From the NCBI RefSeq assembly GCF_042140125.1, contig NZ_CP159473.1: a stretch of 64,000 nt of DNA. One strand, 5' to 3'. The translations under genes were made by a program, and so were the position numbers. Source of the DNA: Rhodophyticola sp017644125 (GTDB lineage Bacteria; Pseudomonadota; Alphaproteobacteria; Rhodobacterales; Rhodobacteraceae). The notes under the pieces were generated by a model. The model was not told the origin of the DNA, made no database searches, and saw only the letters and a program-made list of their open reading frames with translations. Positions 8,298 to 16,848 of the stretch are shown in pieces; position 1 is the first letter of the stretch; each line of letters starts with the position of its first letter.

Positions 8298-9338
8298 TCA
8301 GGCAGCGGCCTCCTTTGTCCATTGATAGTCCGCGCCAGATTTCCAGATCGTCAGCATCAGGACTGCAATCTTGCGCGCTGTTGCGACTGCGGCCTTTCGG
8401 TACCCGCGTCGTCCGGCCAGTCGTACTGCCCATGATTTCAGTGGTGAGAAACGCTTCACTCGCCGGATCAAGCAGGACGCCGCCTCGAACAGCAGTCCGC
8501 GCATCGTCCCGTCTCCGCACTTTGACACCCGTCCCGACCAATCCATTTCACGAGATTGATGCCGCTTTGGTGTGAGCCCGAGGAACGCGCCAACATCAGA
8601 TGCCCGGCTGAACCGGTTTGGATCATCGACCAAGGCAATGAAACTGAGCGCGTTCACCGGTCCGACGCCCGGGATGGTCATCAAACGGCGCGCGACGGGG
8701 TGCGCCTTAGCTTTTCTCTTCACGGCTTTGTCGAGTTCATCAGCCGCTTGGCACAGGGTCGAAGGGGCCGCGATGAAGCCATCAGCGATCGTGCGCAGGA
8801 TCGGATCAGTCTCTCCAGCTGCTGCGAGTTGATCGCGGAACGCCTGTCTCTGTCGACCCTGACCAATGCCGATCATGCGGATGCCGAAGGTTTTCAGGAC
8901 GCCCCGGATGTGTCCCTCCAAGTCCTTGCGCAAACGGATCAGACGCTCGCGCGCGCCAATCAGGCTGCTGAGCCGATCGGCTTCTTCGCTACGGATATGG
9001 ACCGGGGTAAACCAGTTGGTGCGCGCAAGCTGCGCCAAGCCTTCGGCATCGGCGGCATCGGACTTGTTGAGCCGCGCCGACAGGCTCTTGTGCGCTTTGC
9101 CGGCATCGATGCATGTGGTGGGAAGGCCAAGCCTCGTCATCGCGCGTTGCAGCCAGATCGAGAGCATCCCGCTCTCATGCACGATCCGGTGCGGAGTTAG
9201 CGATCGGTTGCGAAACCAACCTGCCACGCCTTCCGGGTCCGCAGGACAAGCCCCGCGCGTAATGGTCTTGCCATCATGATCGACAACGCAGATCGAAATT
9301 TCTTTCAGGGGCACATCCAAACCGGCATAATGTTCCAT
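8298..9338 (-). CDS. IS110-family transposase
   Basis: A 346-residue, full-length IS110-type recombinase. The N-terminal DEDD (RuvC-like) domain begins YAGLDVPLKEISICVVD and includes HESG and LNKSDAADAEGLAQLA. The C-terminal Transposase_20 domain has IPGVGPVNALSFIALVDDP followed by FLGLTPKRHQS. No frameshift or missing motif is visible, so it is potentially active. IS110 elements lack classic terminal repeats, and the element ends are not defined here. Confidence 0.93.
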   Translation of the reverse strand: MEHYAGLDVPLKEISICVVDHDGKTITRGACPADPEGVAGWFRNRSLTPHRIVHESGMLSIWLQRAMTRLGLPTTCIDAGKAHKSLSARLNKSDAADAEGLAQLARTNWFTPVHIRSEEADRLSSLIGARERLIRLRKDLEGHIRGVLKTFGIRMIGIGQGRQRQAFRDQLAAAGETDPILRTIADGFIAAPSTLCQAADELDKAVKRKAKAHPVARRLMTIPGVGPVNALSFIALVDDPNRFSRASDVGAFLGLTPKRHQSREMDWSGRVSKCGDGTMRGLLFEAASCLIRRVKRFSPLKSWAVRLAGRRGYRKAAVATARKIAVLMLTIWKSGADYQWTKEAAA

Positions 9339-9339
9339 A

Positions 9340-9409
9340 GGTCGCTCTCCTCACGGCTTATATCCATGAGGCCAACATACCGGACCTCGTTCGCCACTGG
9401 AGAGCGACC
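9340..9409 (-). ncRNA. Candidate IS110 bridge-RNA / left-end region
   Basis: Immediately upstream of the transposase start an 11-bp perfect inverted repeat, GGTCGCTCTCC (9340-9350) and GGAGAGCGACC (9399-9409), brackets a 48-base loop. IS110-group elements are known to encode a structured bridge RNA in the non-coding end upstream of the recombinase. Position and structure make this a candidate; the RNA itself is inferred and its true limits may extend to about 9500. Confidence 0.35.
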
Positions 9410-9480
9410 GCCGCAATCACAGCAAGTCATTTATGCCGCCCTGCCTTGCCTTACATGAGATCAGACACATAACCCGGTCA

Positions 9481-9509
9481 AAAACCCCCGGCAAAATAGA
9501 AGGGGTTTT
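9481..9509 (-). terminator. Terminator-like hairpin downstream of the Suc_Fer-like gene
   Basis: AAAACCCC (9481-9488) pairs with GGGGTTTT (9502-9509) around a 13-base loop. Read on the minus strand the stem is followed by a T-rich end, as in an intrinsic terminator. It lies about 215 bases beyond the stop of the minus-strand gene at 9724; the symmetric A/T ends mean it could work in both directions. Confidence 0.45.
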
Positions 9510-9723
9510 GTCACGTTTTGCGCCTGCTGGTCGTAAGGAGCGGCGAGGTCTACAACGTAGGACGAAGTTGCTGTTCGTTACGTGAAACAGGATGTCTGCT
9601 ATGAAGTGGGATAGCAAGTAAGCAAGTCAGACAAGAACAATGAACATCAAACGCATTTTGAGCAACGCACGAGGGCGGAGCGATGCCGTCGCGTTTATCC
9701 GTACCTGCTGCGGTTCGATTGCT

Positions 9724-10599
9724 CTATCTGAGCGCCGCTCCTCGCTCCTGCCACCCGACTGCCTGTGCCACCTCACCGGCGTCGAGGTCGTTGCAGGTGC
9801 CGGGGCGGCGGGTCTTTATCGGTTCCAGAGCCACGTGGACTGTCGTCGTGCCCCCCGGCAGGCGCACCGGCGCGGACCATGCGCCGTCCGCGCCGTTCGG
9901 ATCGCCCGCCACCATGCCGCCCATGCGCCGCGCCGCGGCTTCGGCTGCGACGGCGGCGGCCTGGGCTTCGGGCGGCAGGTGCGAAGGACCGCGCCATGCC
10001 GGGAGGAACGGCCTCCCGGTGGCCTCGTCGGCCGTGAGCGCAGCGGCGTCGGCCGGCGACAGACGGCCGTACTTGTGCAGGTTGGGCAGGGTGAGCGCGA
10101 CGGCAGACAGGCGGCACCCGCCGAGATGCGTACTCTCCCAGACCTCCGGCCCATCCGCTGCGCGCTCAAGCGCTTTGTAGAGCGCAAAGCCATACTTTGC
10201 GCAGCATCGGTCCTTCACACCGTGCGTGCAGGCAAGCATCACGGGCCGCACCTGCGCCTGCCAGCCCGACAGGTCGCCGACGTCGAGCGCACGGAGCACG
10301 TCGGGCAGTTCCTCGGTCGCCACCTCGCGGGTCAGTTGTTCGGGATAGAGGAAGAGCCGGTGCCGGCCGGTCGCCTCTCCCTTACGGTCGATCAGTTGGA
10401 TGCGGCGGCCGCTCCCGTCCTGCCTCAGGTCGGCGATGGCGGCGGCGAGATCGTCCGACATCCCCGGCGCCTGGAAAATGCGCCGATCCCAGCCGGCCTT
10501 GGGCCAGCGCAGCAACAGAATGCGGGACTGGTGCGCCCCTGTGCCAGCCAGCGGTTCGCCAGCGGCGCGCGACAGATCGGTGCAGAAGCTGCGCGGCAT
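9724..10599 (-). CDS. Suc_Fer-like (sucrase/ferredoxin-like) Fe-S protein
   Basis: A 291-residue protein of the Suc_Fer-like family, which has a thioredoxin-like ferredoxin fold. Cys124 in CTHGVKDRCC, Cys132/Cys133, and the ESTHLGGCRLSA segment (His158, Cys162) are candidate Fe-S ligands, followed by the family's LPNLHKYGRL. No signal peptide is seen, so it is probably cytosolic. It is divergent from the iron-uptake operon, so a role as a reductase releasing iron from imported siderophore is plausible but inferred from context. A long plus-strand frame over the same DNA is a high-GC shadow. Confidence 0.8.
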   Translation of the reverse strand: MPRSFCTDLSRAAGEPLAGTGAHQSRILLLRWPKAGWDRRIFQAPGMSDDLAAAIADLRQDGSGRRIQLIDRKGEATGRHRLFLYPEQLTREVATEELPDVLRALDVGDLSGWQAQVRPVMLACTHGVKDRCCAKYGFALYKALERAADGPEVWESTHLGGCRLSAVALTLPNLHKYGRLSPADAAALTADEATGRPFLPAWRGPSHLPPEAQAAAVAAEAAARRMGGMVAGDPNGADGAWSAPVRLPGGTTTVHVALEPIKTRRPGTCNDLDAGEVAQAVGWQERGAALR

Positions 10600-10602
10600 T
10601 TC

Positions 10603-10692
10603 TCAGCGAAACCTCGCGCGGAATCTGAGCGGGCCGTGCCGGGCGGCGGCGCCGCAACGCTTGGCCGACCCGATGACTACATGCTGTTTCAT
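10603..10692 (-). CDS. Possible 29-residue upstream ORF / leader peptide
   Basis: An Arg-rich frame starting MKQHVVIGSAKRCG, with a GGAG about eight bases before its ATG, stops three bases before the ATG of the Suc_Fer-like gene. It could be a translationally coupled leader or a small protein. No homologue is recognised, and chance is not excluded. Confidence 0.25.
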   Translation of the reverse strand: MKQHVVIGSAKRCGAAARHGPLRFRARFR

Positions 10693-10753
10693 GTGGGTCA
10701 CTCCGTTGATCCAGAGCGGGGTAGTGCCATCATGATCTCTTCCTTTCATAATT

Positions 10754-10764
10754 CTTTACTAAAG
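10754..10764. promoter_or_regulatory. Candidate operator between divergent iron genes
   Basis: The palindrome CTTTACTAAAG sits in an unusually A/T-rich stretch (10741-10780) between the Suc_Fer-like gene and the siderophore ABC operon. Position and composition suggest an iron-responsive operator or promoter. It does not cleanly match a Fur or Iron-Rhodo box, so the regulator is not named. Confidence 0.35.
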
Positions 10765-10841
10765 TAGTCAGATATGGAAGGTTCGACAAGATTGGTCAGC
10801 CGTCGCCAACCGATTCACGATCCGTATGAGGAAGGCGACGT

Positions 10842-11714
10842 ATGTCGGAGGCGTGCCGGGACGGCATTCAGGCAATCAATGAAAAGGCGTATGGTGAGAT
10901 CGCCGCCCCGCGTTTGGCCGTCCGCGGCGTGTCCATAGGCTATGGCGGCCCGCCTGTCGTTCGGGGGCTCGACCTTGAGGTGCCCGACGGCGCATTGACT
11001 GCCATTGTGGGTCCGAACGGGTGCGGTAAATCCACGCTCCTGAAGGCCATGGCGCGCGTGCTGCCCGTTACGAGGGGTGAGGTGCTGCTGGAAGGGAGAC
11101 CCGTGCACCGCAGGCCGACGCGCGAGGTGGCGACGCGCATGGCGTTGCTGCCGCAGGGGCCTGTTGCGCCAGAGGGGCTGCGCGTGCGCGAACTGGTCGC
11201 GCAGGGACGTTTCCCGCACCAGACTCTCCTGCGCCAATGGTCGCGAGAGGATGCGAGCGCCGTGGCCACGGCGATGAAGGCGGCGGACGTTGATGTCTTC
11301 GCGGACCGGCCCGTGGCGTCACTCTCGGGCGGTCAGCGCCAACGGTGTTGGATCGCGATGGTGCTGGCGCAGAACACGCCGATCCTCCTGCTCGACGAGC
11401 CGACGACCTTCCTCGACCTTCGTATCCAGGTGGAGATTATGGGGCTGCTGACGCGCATCTCCCGCGAAGAGGGGCGAACTCTCGTCGTCGTGCTGCACGA
11501 GCTGAACGTGGCTGCCGCCTTCGCTGACCGCATGGTGATGATGAAAGACGGCGCGATCCACGCCGAGGGCCCGCCGTCGGAGGTTTTTACCGAACGCAAC
11601 CTCGCCGAGGTATTTAGCCTTGCGGCACGCATCCTCACCGACCCCGAAAGCGGTCGTCCGGTCTGCGTGCCGTTGTTGCCTGGCGTGCCGAGCCTGCGCG
11701 CTGCTGCCGAATGA
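10842..11714 (+). CDS. Iron-siderophore ABC transporter ATP-binding protein
   Basis: A 290-residue FecE/FepC-type ATPase with Walker A GPNGCGKST, Q-loop in LLPQG, signature LSGGQRQR, Walker B ILLLDEPT and the switch His in VVLHELN. It would power import of a ferric-siderophore complex with the two permeases that follow. A GGAAG lies seven bases before the ATG. Its stop overlaps the next gene's start (ATGA), so the proteins are translated together. Confidence 0.92.
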   Translation: MSEACRDGIQAINEKAYGEIAAPRLAVRGVSIGYGGPPVVRGLDLEVPDGALTAIVGPNGCGKSTLLKAMARVLPVTRGEVLLEGRPVHRRPTREVATRMALLPQGPVAPEGLRVRELVAQGRFPHQTLLRQWSREDASAVATAMKAADVDVFADRPVASLSGGQRQRCWIAMVLAQNTPILLLDEPTTFLDLRIQVEIMGLLTRISREEGRTLVVVLHELNVAAAFADRMVMMKDGAIHAEGPPSEVFTERNLAEVFSLAARILTDPESGRPVCVPLLPGVPSLRAAAE

Positions 11715-12709
11715 CCGCGCTTGTTCGACACGGTCGGGTGCCCGCTTACGCGCTCGCGCTGGCACTCCTTGCGCTTGTTTTCGGCTGGCACATCTCGGTG
11801 GGCGCCAAGGCGATTCCGCTTGGTACCGTGGCCGAGGCTTTGCTCACCTATGACAACACCACATTCGATCATGTCGTGATCCGCGACCTTCGCCTGCCGC
11901 GCGCGGCCATCGCGGTTATGGTCGGCGCGGCGCTGGCGGTCGCGGGCGCGTTGATGCAAGGGGTCACGCGCAACCCGCTGGCCGATCCCGGGCTGTTGGG
12001 GCTTCTGGCGGGGGCCTCCTTTGCCGTGGTGATCCTGCACGGTTTCCTCGGCATCGGGGGGCCGGGCGTCATCCCTCTGTTCGCGGCGCTCGGCGCGTTT
12101 GCAGGTGCCGTTATCGTCTGGGGAATTGCCATCTCTGCCCCCGGCGGAGCGACGCCGCTGACGCTGGTTCTTGCGGGCGCGGCGGTGACGGCCTTTTTGG
12201 GCGCACTCATCTCGATGGCGCATCTCATCGACGAGGACTCGTTCGAGAACCTGCGCGTCTGGCTGACCGGTACATTGGCCGGGCGCCGCACCGAGACGGC
12301 GCTCTGGGCGCTGCCCTGGACGCTGGCGGGGCTGGCCGTCGCTTTCGGCGCCGCGCGGCAGGTTACGGTACTGGCCATGGGCGAAGAGGCGGCGACCGGG
12401 CTGGGCGTGGATGTGCACAAGCTCCAGGCCGCCATCCTCTTCGCCGTCGTCGCGCTGACGGCATCGGCGGTGGCGGTTGCTGGGCCGCTCGCCTTCGTGG
12501 GCCTGGTGATTCCGCATGTCGTCCGGTTCTTCGTCGGCCACGACTACCGCGCGGTGGTCCCGTGGTCGGCGCTGGCGGGGGCGATCTACATGCTGGTGGC
12601 GGACATCGCCGCGCGGCTGGTGCTAGCGCCGGTGGAGATATCCACGGGCCTCGTCACCGCGATCCTGGGCGCGCCGGTCTTCGTCTGGCTGGTGAGGGCC
12701 CGGCTATGA
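11711..12709 (+). CDS. FecCD-family iron-siderophore permease 1
   Basis: A 332-residue inner-membrane protein with about nine to ten hydrophobic segments. It carries FecCD-family landmarks: AVAGALMQGVTRNPLADPGLLG near residue 80 and GPLAFVGLVIPHVVRFFVGHD near residue 260, which couples to the ATPase. It should form a heterodimer with permease 2. It overlaps both neighbours by four bases. Confidence 0.92.
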   Translation: MTALVRHGRVPAYALALALLALVFGWHISVGAKAIPLGTVAEALLTYDNTTFDHVVIRDLRLPRAAIAVMVGAALAVAGALMQGVTRNPLADPGLLGLLAGASFAVVILHGFLGIGGPGVIPLFAALGAFAGAVIVWGIAISAPGGATPLTLVLAGAAVTAFLGALISMAHLIDEDSFENLRVWLTGTLAGRRTETALWALPWTLAGLAVAFGAARQVTVLAMGEEAATGLGVDVHKLQAAILFAVVALTASAVAVAGPLAFVGLVIPHVVRFFVGHDYRAVVPWSALAGAIYMLVADIAARLVLAPVEISTGLVTAILGAPVFVWLVRARL

Positions 12710-13755
12710 GCGAGACCGTGATCGAGCGGCTGGACGGCTGGGTCACCTACCGCCTGCCGGTGCGCGCGCTGACCATCGTCACACTCCTGCTGCTGGCGAG
12801 CCTCACGGTGCTGCTGGGCGCGCTCATGTCGGGCAGCTTCCCGTTGACCGCATGGCAGTCGGTCGCGACGCTCTTCGGCGCGGCCCCGTCGGATACGGCG
12901 ACGACCGTGGTGTGGGAGTTCCGGTTTCCGCGCGCGCTGGTCTCTGCGCTTTCCGGCGCGCTTTTGGCGTTGTCGGGGGCGGTCCTGCAGACGGTCACGC
13001 GCAATGTGCTTGCTGACCCCTCGCTGGTGGGCGTGAGCCAGGGCGCGGGCCTCGCGGTCGTCTCAACCATGATCGCCTTCCCCCAGACCCCCATCGCACT
13101 GCGCCCGATCCTCGCCTTCGGCGGCGCGCTCGTGGTCGCGGCCCTGATCCAGTGGATCGCCATGCGCCGGACGGGTGGGGCGACGATGCGCTTCATCCTG
13201 ACGGGGATCGGCGTCGCGGCCTTCATCTCGGCCTGCACCCAGGCGTTGCTGACCTATGGCGACATCGACCGGGCGCTGGCGGCCCTGGGCTGGCTCGCGG
13301 GGTCGGTCCATGCGGCGGGCTGGGGGGAGGTTGCGTATCTCACGCTGGGCCTTTTCGCCATGACGCCGGTGTTGTTCTGGGCCGCGCGCCCGCTCGCCGC
13401 GCTGCGCATGGGGCCCGAGACCGCGGCGGGGCTCGGCGCAGCCGTCCGGCGCGACCGGATGATCCTCATCACCCTTTCTGTCGCGCTCGCCGCCTTTGCG
13501 GTGGCCGCCGTCGGTCCGCTGGGCTTCGTCGGTCTCGTCGCGCCGCATGTCGCGCGCCGTCTCGCCCGCTCGGGGCCGGGCCTGCATCTCGCTCTGTCGG
13601 CTGCCGCCGGTGCCTTGATGGTGAGCGCGGCCGACCTTCTGGGCCGCACGGCCTTCGCCCCCGTACAGCTTCCGGCGGGCCTTGTGACGGCGGCCATCGG
13701 CGCACCCGTGTTCGTCTGGCTTATCCTGCGCGCGCAGGCGCGCTCTCAGATCTGA
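12706..13755 (+). CDS. FecCD-family iron-siderophore permease 2
   Basis: A 349-residue permease. The start is placed at the ATG at 12706 because it overlaps the stop of permease 1 (ATGA) and gives the normal family length; an in-frame extension to 12562 lies wholly inside the previous gene. Conserved segments include LSGAVLQTVTRNVLADPSLVG and GPLGFVGLVAPHVARRL. Eleven bases separate it from the first binding protein. Confidence 0.92.
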   Translation: MSETVIERLDGWVTYRLPVRALTIVTLLLLASLTVLLGALMSGSFPLTAWQSVATLFGAAPSDTATTVVWEFRFPRALVSALSGALLALSGAVLQTVTRNVLADPSLVGVSQGAGLAVVSTMIAFPQTPIALRPILAFGGALVVAALIQWIAMRRTGGATMRFILTGIGVAAFISACTQALLTYGDIDRALAALGWLAGSVHAAGWGEVAYLTLGLFAMTPVLFWAARPLAALRMGPETAAGLGAAVRRDRMILITLSVALAAFAVAAVGPLGFVGLVAPHVARRLARSGPGLHLALSAAAGALMVSAADLLGRTAFAPVQLPAGLVTAAIGAPVFVWLILRAQARSQI

Positions 13756-13766
13756 AAGGATTGCTC

Positions 13767-14738
13767 ATGAGAGGCCTTCTGGCGATCCTTCTCCTTGCCC
13801 TGCCAGCGCATGCGCAGGAGATGCGGCCTTATATCGACGACGCCGGCCGTACCGTCGAAATTCCCGTCGCCCCGCAGCGCATCGCGTCGCTGCGGGGCGA
13901 GCAGTTCACCACGCCGCTGTGGGAGCTGGGCGCGAACCTCGTGGCCTCGTCGGGCCGTCAGGACGGTGACAAGAATGGCGGCGATCCCTATCCGCGCGGG
14001 GCCTTCGACATCTTCGGCATCGACTTCGAGAACACGGATCTTGCCTTTCTGGGCAATCCGAACGCGCCCGACTTCGAGGCGATCGCGGCGGCCCGACCCG
14101 ACCTCATCCTGATCCCGGACTGGCGCGAGGATGACATCGACCGCCTCAGCGCGGTCGCGCCCACCGTCGTCATCGGTATCTGGAGTAACCCGCTTCTGGA
14201 ACGCTACCGCAAAATCGCCGACGCAGCCGGAGTGCTGGACGTGTACGAGGCCCGGCTCGCGCAGTTCGAGACGAGCCTGAGCGATGCCCGTGCGGTCGTC
14301 GCCGACACCATCCCCGACCCCGCAGACGTGACCATCACCGTCGCCGATGTGTTCGATCGTGAACTCGTCGCATATCGAGACTACGCTGCACTCAGCCATG
14401 TCATCCGGGAGCTCGGTTTCGCTACGCCACCCTTCATCCTTGCGCTGGAGGACAGCAACGCCCGCATCAGCCCCGAGCTGCTGCCGGAGATCGATGGGGA
14501 CTTCCTGATAGGCACTTACAGTATCGCCTTCGGCCAGACACCCACCTCACAGCGCGCGCAGTGGGAGGCGTTGGTCCCGGTCTGGGACGAGGTGCTCCAC
14601 GCGCCCCGTCACAACCAGCATTTCTTCCTCGACCGTGAGCGTATGCGCGGCGTCAGTTTCGCCGCGCTGGAGACGACCCTCGCGATCCTGCTGAGCCAGG
14701 TCGCCACGCGCGACTTCGTCCCGCTCGGCGCCGACTGA
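13767..14738 (+). CDS. Periplasmic ferric-siderophore binding protein 1
   Basis: A 323-residue class III (FhuD/BtuF-like) solute-binding protein with a short signal peptide (LLAILLLALPAHAQ). DDAGRTVEIPVAPQRI is the usual start of the periplasmic-binding fold, and FEAIAAARPDLILIP is the segment before the backbone helix. It is the first of four tandem binding proteins and the only one close to the permease genes, so it may be the principal partner. Confidence 0.9.
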   Translation: MRGLLAILLLALPAHAQEMRPYIDDAGRTVEIPVAPQRIASLRGEQFTTPLWELGANLVASSGRQDGDKNGGDPYPRGAFDIFGIDFENTDLAFLGNPNAPDFEAIAAARPDLILIPDWREDDIDRLSAVAPTVVIGIWSNPLLERYRKIADAAGVLDVYEARLAQFETSLSDARAVVADTIPDPADVTITVADVFDRELVAYRDYAALSHVIRELGFATPPFILALEDSNARISPELLPEIDGDFLIGTYSIAFGQTPTSQRAQWEALVPVWDEVLHAPRHNQHFFLDRERMRGVSFAALETTLAILLSQVATRDFVPLGAD

Positions 14739-14760
14739 GTTCCGAGATCCCGGCAAGCAA

Positions 14761-14777
14761 GGGCCCCGGTCGGGCCC
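14761..14777 (+). terminator. Intercistronic GC hairpin
   Basis: GGGCCC-CGGTC-GGGCCC forms a six-base perfect stem with a five-base loop between binding proteins 1 and 2, without a T-run. It is more likely an mRNA-stabilising or partial attenuation structure than a full terminator. Confidence 0.4.
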
Positions 14778-14809
14778 GAGCCAGCCTCCCAAACCGATGG
14801 AGGCACGAC

Positions 14810-15772
14810 ATGCTCCGAATTCCCCTCGCCGCGATCCTCGCGGCCCTTGCACTGCCTGCCCTAGCGCAGGATTGCGCCGACGGCCAGCGTGCCTTCGCGC
14901 ACGGCGCCGGCACGACCTGCATCCCCGAAAACCCGCAGCGGATCGTCACGCTCCATGATCAGAACGGGCTGTTGCCGCTGATGGAGCTGGGTGTCACGCC
15001 CGTCGCCAGCTTCGGGCACGTCCAGTCCGACGGTACCCGCATCTTCCGCCGCATGGAGGGCTACGACACGTCGGAGGTCGAATGGATCGGCTCTTATCGC
15101 GGCCCCTTCGATGCCGAGGCCGTCGCCGCCATGGAGCCCGATCTCATCGTCGCCGCACCATGGCCGCCGGAGGCGCCGGAGTTGATGGGCGGGATCGCGC
15201 CGGTCGTGGTGATCGACATGTTCCAGCAGCCGCTGGAGGACGCGCTGATGCAGTTCGCCGACCTCGTAGGCCGCACCGACCGCGCCGAAGAGCTGCGCGC
15301 CGGGTTCGAGGCCAAGGCCGCCGAGACGCGCGACGCGCTGGGCGACAGGCTGGCCGCCACGACCGTTTCGGTCCTCACCTTCGACGAATCCGGGGGGCGT
15401 TTCTATCCTGCAAACCCGACACAGGCGCTGGGCATGGTCCTGCGCGCGCTCGACCCCGTGCGCCCCGCGCCGGAACGGGGTCTTGGCTCCGAGCGCGAGT
15501 ACCGCGCCATGGAGACCGTGGGCGGGCACGAGGCGGATGCGATGCTGCATCTGGTCTACGACGCGGATGACGGCGGCGCCTCTGACAGCCACGCGGCCTT
15601 CACCGCGCACCCGCTGGTGCAGGCCATGGCCGTGACGCGGGCCGGTCAGGTCTATCCACTCGACGGCATCGCCATGGTCGGGTCCGCCTGGGGCAAGGCC
15701 GAGAACGGCCTCGACCAGATCGCGACGATCCTTTTGCGCGAGGATCTGGACCGCGACCTCGTGACCGAATGA
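14810..15772 (+). CDS. Periplasmic ferric-siderophore binding protein 2
   Basis: A 320-residue class III solute-binding protein with signal peptide (AAILAALALPALAQ). The mature N-terminus has two cysteines (DCADG...TTCIPENPQRIV) shared with binding protein 3 but absent from 1 and 4, suggesting a disulfide. FDAEAVAAMEPDLIVAA is the conserved core segment. A good GGAGG precedes the ATG. It is probably specific for a different siderophore form from its neighbours; that is inference. Confidence 0.9.
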   Translation: MLRIPLAAILAALALPALAQDCADGQRAFAHGAGTTCIPENPQRIVTLHDQNGLLPLMELGVTPVASFGHVQSDGTRIFRRMEGYDTSEVEWIGSYRGPFDAEAVAAMEPDLIVAAPWPPEAPELMGGIAPVVVIDMFQQPLEDALMQFADLVGRTDRAEELRAGFEAKAAETRDALGDRLAATTVSVLTFDESGGRFYPANPTQALGMVLRALDPVRPAPERGLGSEREYRAMETVGGHEADAMLHLVYDADDGGASDSHAAFTAHPLVQAMAVTRAGQVYPLDGIAMVGSAWGKAENGLDQIATILLREDLDRDLVTE

Positions 15773-15820
15773 GCCGCGGCGGCACTTTGGCCAGGCACGC
15801 ACCAGTAACAGGAGACACCG

Positions 15821-16792
15821 ATGATCCGCATTTCCATCCTTCTCGCCGTCCTCATGGCCCTTCCCGTCACCGCGACGGCGCAGGATTGCGCGGCGGGCAC
15901 CCGCCCTTTCGACCATCTCGGCGGGATCGCCTGCATCCCAGAGGAGCCGCAACGCATCGTCGGCCTGCACGACCAGCAGGTCACGCTCAACCTGATCGAG
16001 ATCAGCGCGCCCGTTGTCGGCAGCCATGGCCGCCTTGATGATGGCGGCACGCCCTTCATGCGCTCGGTCGACATCCTGACGGGCCTCGATTTCGAGAACT
16101 CAGGCATAGCCTATGTCGGCAGTTTCCAGGCGATGGATTTCGAGGCCATCGCGGCGCTGGCGCCGGACCTCATCATCGGCCGCGAGGTGGATCTGGAGGA
16201 TCTCGCGAAGTACGAGGCGGTCGCGCCCACGGTCCTCATCGGCTCGGACCCCGCCAACCTGCTGGGGTTTTCGCGTGACGTTGCCGACGCCGCTGGACGT
16301 CTGGAGACATGGGAGCGGCTGAGCGCCGCCTACGAGGCGAATGTCGCGCGGGCGCGCACCCTCCTGCCGCAACTCGACGGCATGAGCTACGCCAAGATCC
16401 AGGGTTGGGACGGGCAGCTGAACGTCTTCGCGGGGTACGGCGGACTCACGCATGTCCTGCACGACCTGGGGATGGAGCGCGTTCCCTTCGCCCAGACCAT
16501 GGCGGATCGCGGCGTCGTCTGGGGCGAGGAGGTCAGCGCGGAAATCCTGCCCGAACTCGAGGCGGACTACATCTTCGATACGTACACCATTGCCTATGGC
16601 GATACGCTGGCAAGCCCGAGGGAACGGATGGACGGCATCTTTCCCGCCTGGTGCGACGTGCTCACGGCCTGCGCCGAAGGCCGCTACGTGTTGCTGCCGC
16701 GAGAGGTCGCAGGCGACACGGCTTTCGCGCAGCTCAACACGCTGTTGCACCTCGTGACCACTCATGCTGCGCGTAACTTGCCGGACCGCTGA
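15821..16792 (+). CDS. Periplasmic ferric-siderophore binding protein 3
   Basis: A 323-residue class III solute-binding protein with a signal peptide (LAVLMALPVTATAQ). Like protein 2 it begins with a cysteine pair (DCAAG...IACIPEEPQRIV). FEAIAALAPDLIIGREVDLEDL is the core segment. It sits 48 bases after protein 2 with an AGGAG before the ATG. It is clearly a diverged paralogue, not a recent duplicate. Confidence 0.9.
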   Translation: MIRISILLAVLMALPVTATAQDCAAGTRPFDHLGGIACIPEEPQRIVGLHDQQVTLNLIEISAPVVGSHGRLDDGGTPFMRSVDILTGLDFENSGIAYVGSFQAMDFEAIAALAPDLIIGREVDLEDLAKYEAVAPTVLIGSDPANLLGFSRDVADAAGRLETWERLSAAYEANVARARTLLPQLDGMSYAKIQGWDGQLNVFAGYGGLTHVLHDLGMERVPFAQTMADRGVVWGEEVSAEILPELEADYIFDTYTIAYGDTLASPRERMDGIFPAWCDVLTACAEGRYVLLPREVAGDTAFAQLNTLLHLVTTHAARNLPDR

Positions 16793-16848
16793 TCTCGGTG
16801 GGCCGGCGCGAGCGGCCCCCCGGTGCATATACTCGAAAGGAGAAACTC

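Larger units (their letters stand above)
9339..9723. other. Non-coding stretch between IS110 and the iron locus
   Basis: No gene is supported in these 385 bases. They hold the inverted repeat next to the IS110 gene and a terminator-like hairpin at 9481-9509. The right end is presumably the 3' untranslated region of the Suc_Fer-like gene. Confidence 0.5.

Noticed and set aside
9640..10767. 375-residue plus-strand frame over the Suc_Fer-like gene
   Set aside because: It is Arg/Pro-rich with no motif, whereas the opposite strand encodes conserved Suc_Fer-like cysteines and glycines; typical high-GC shadow.
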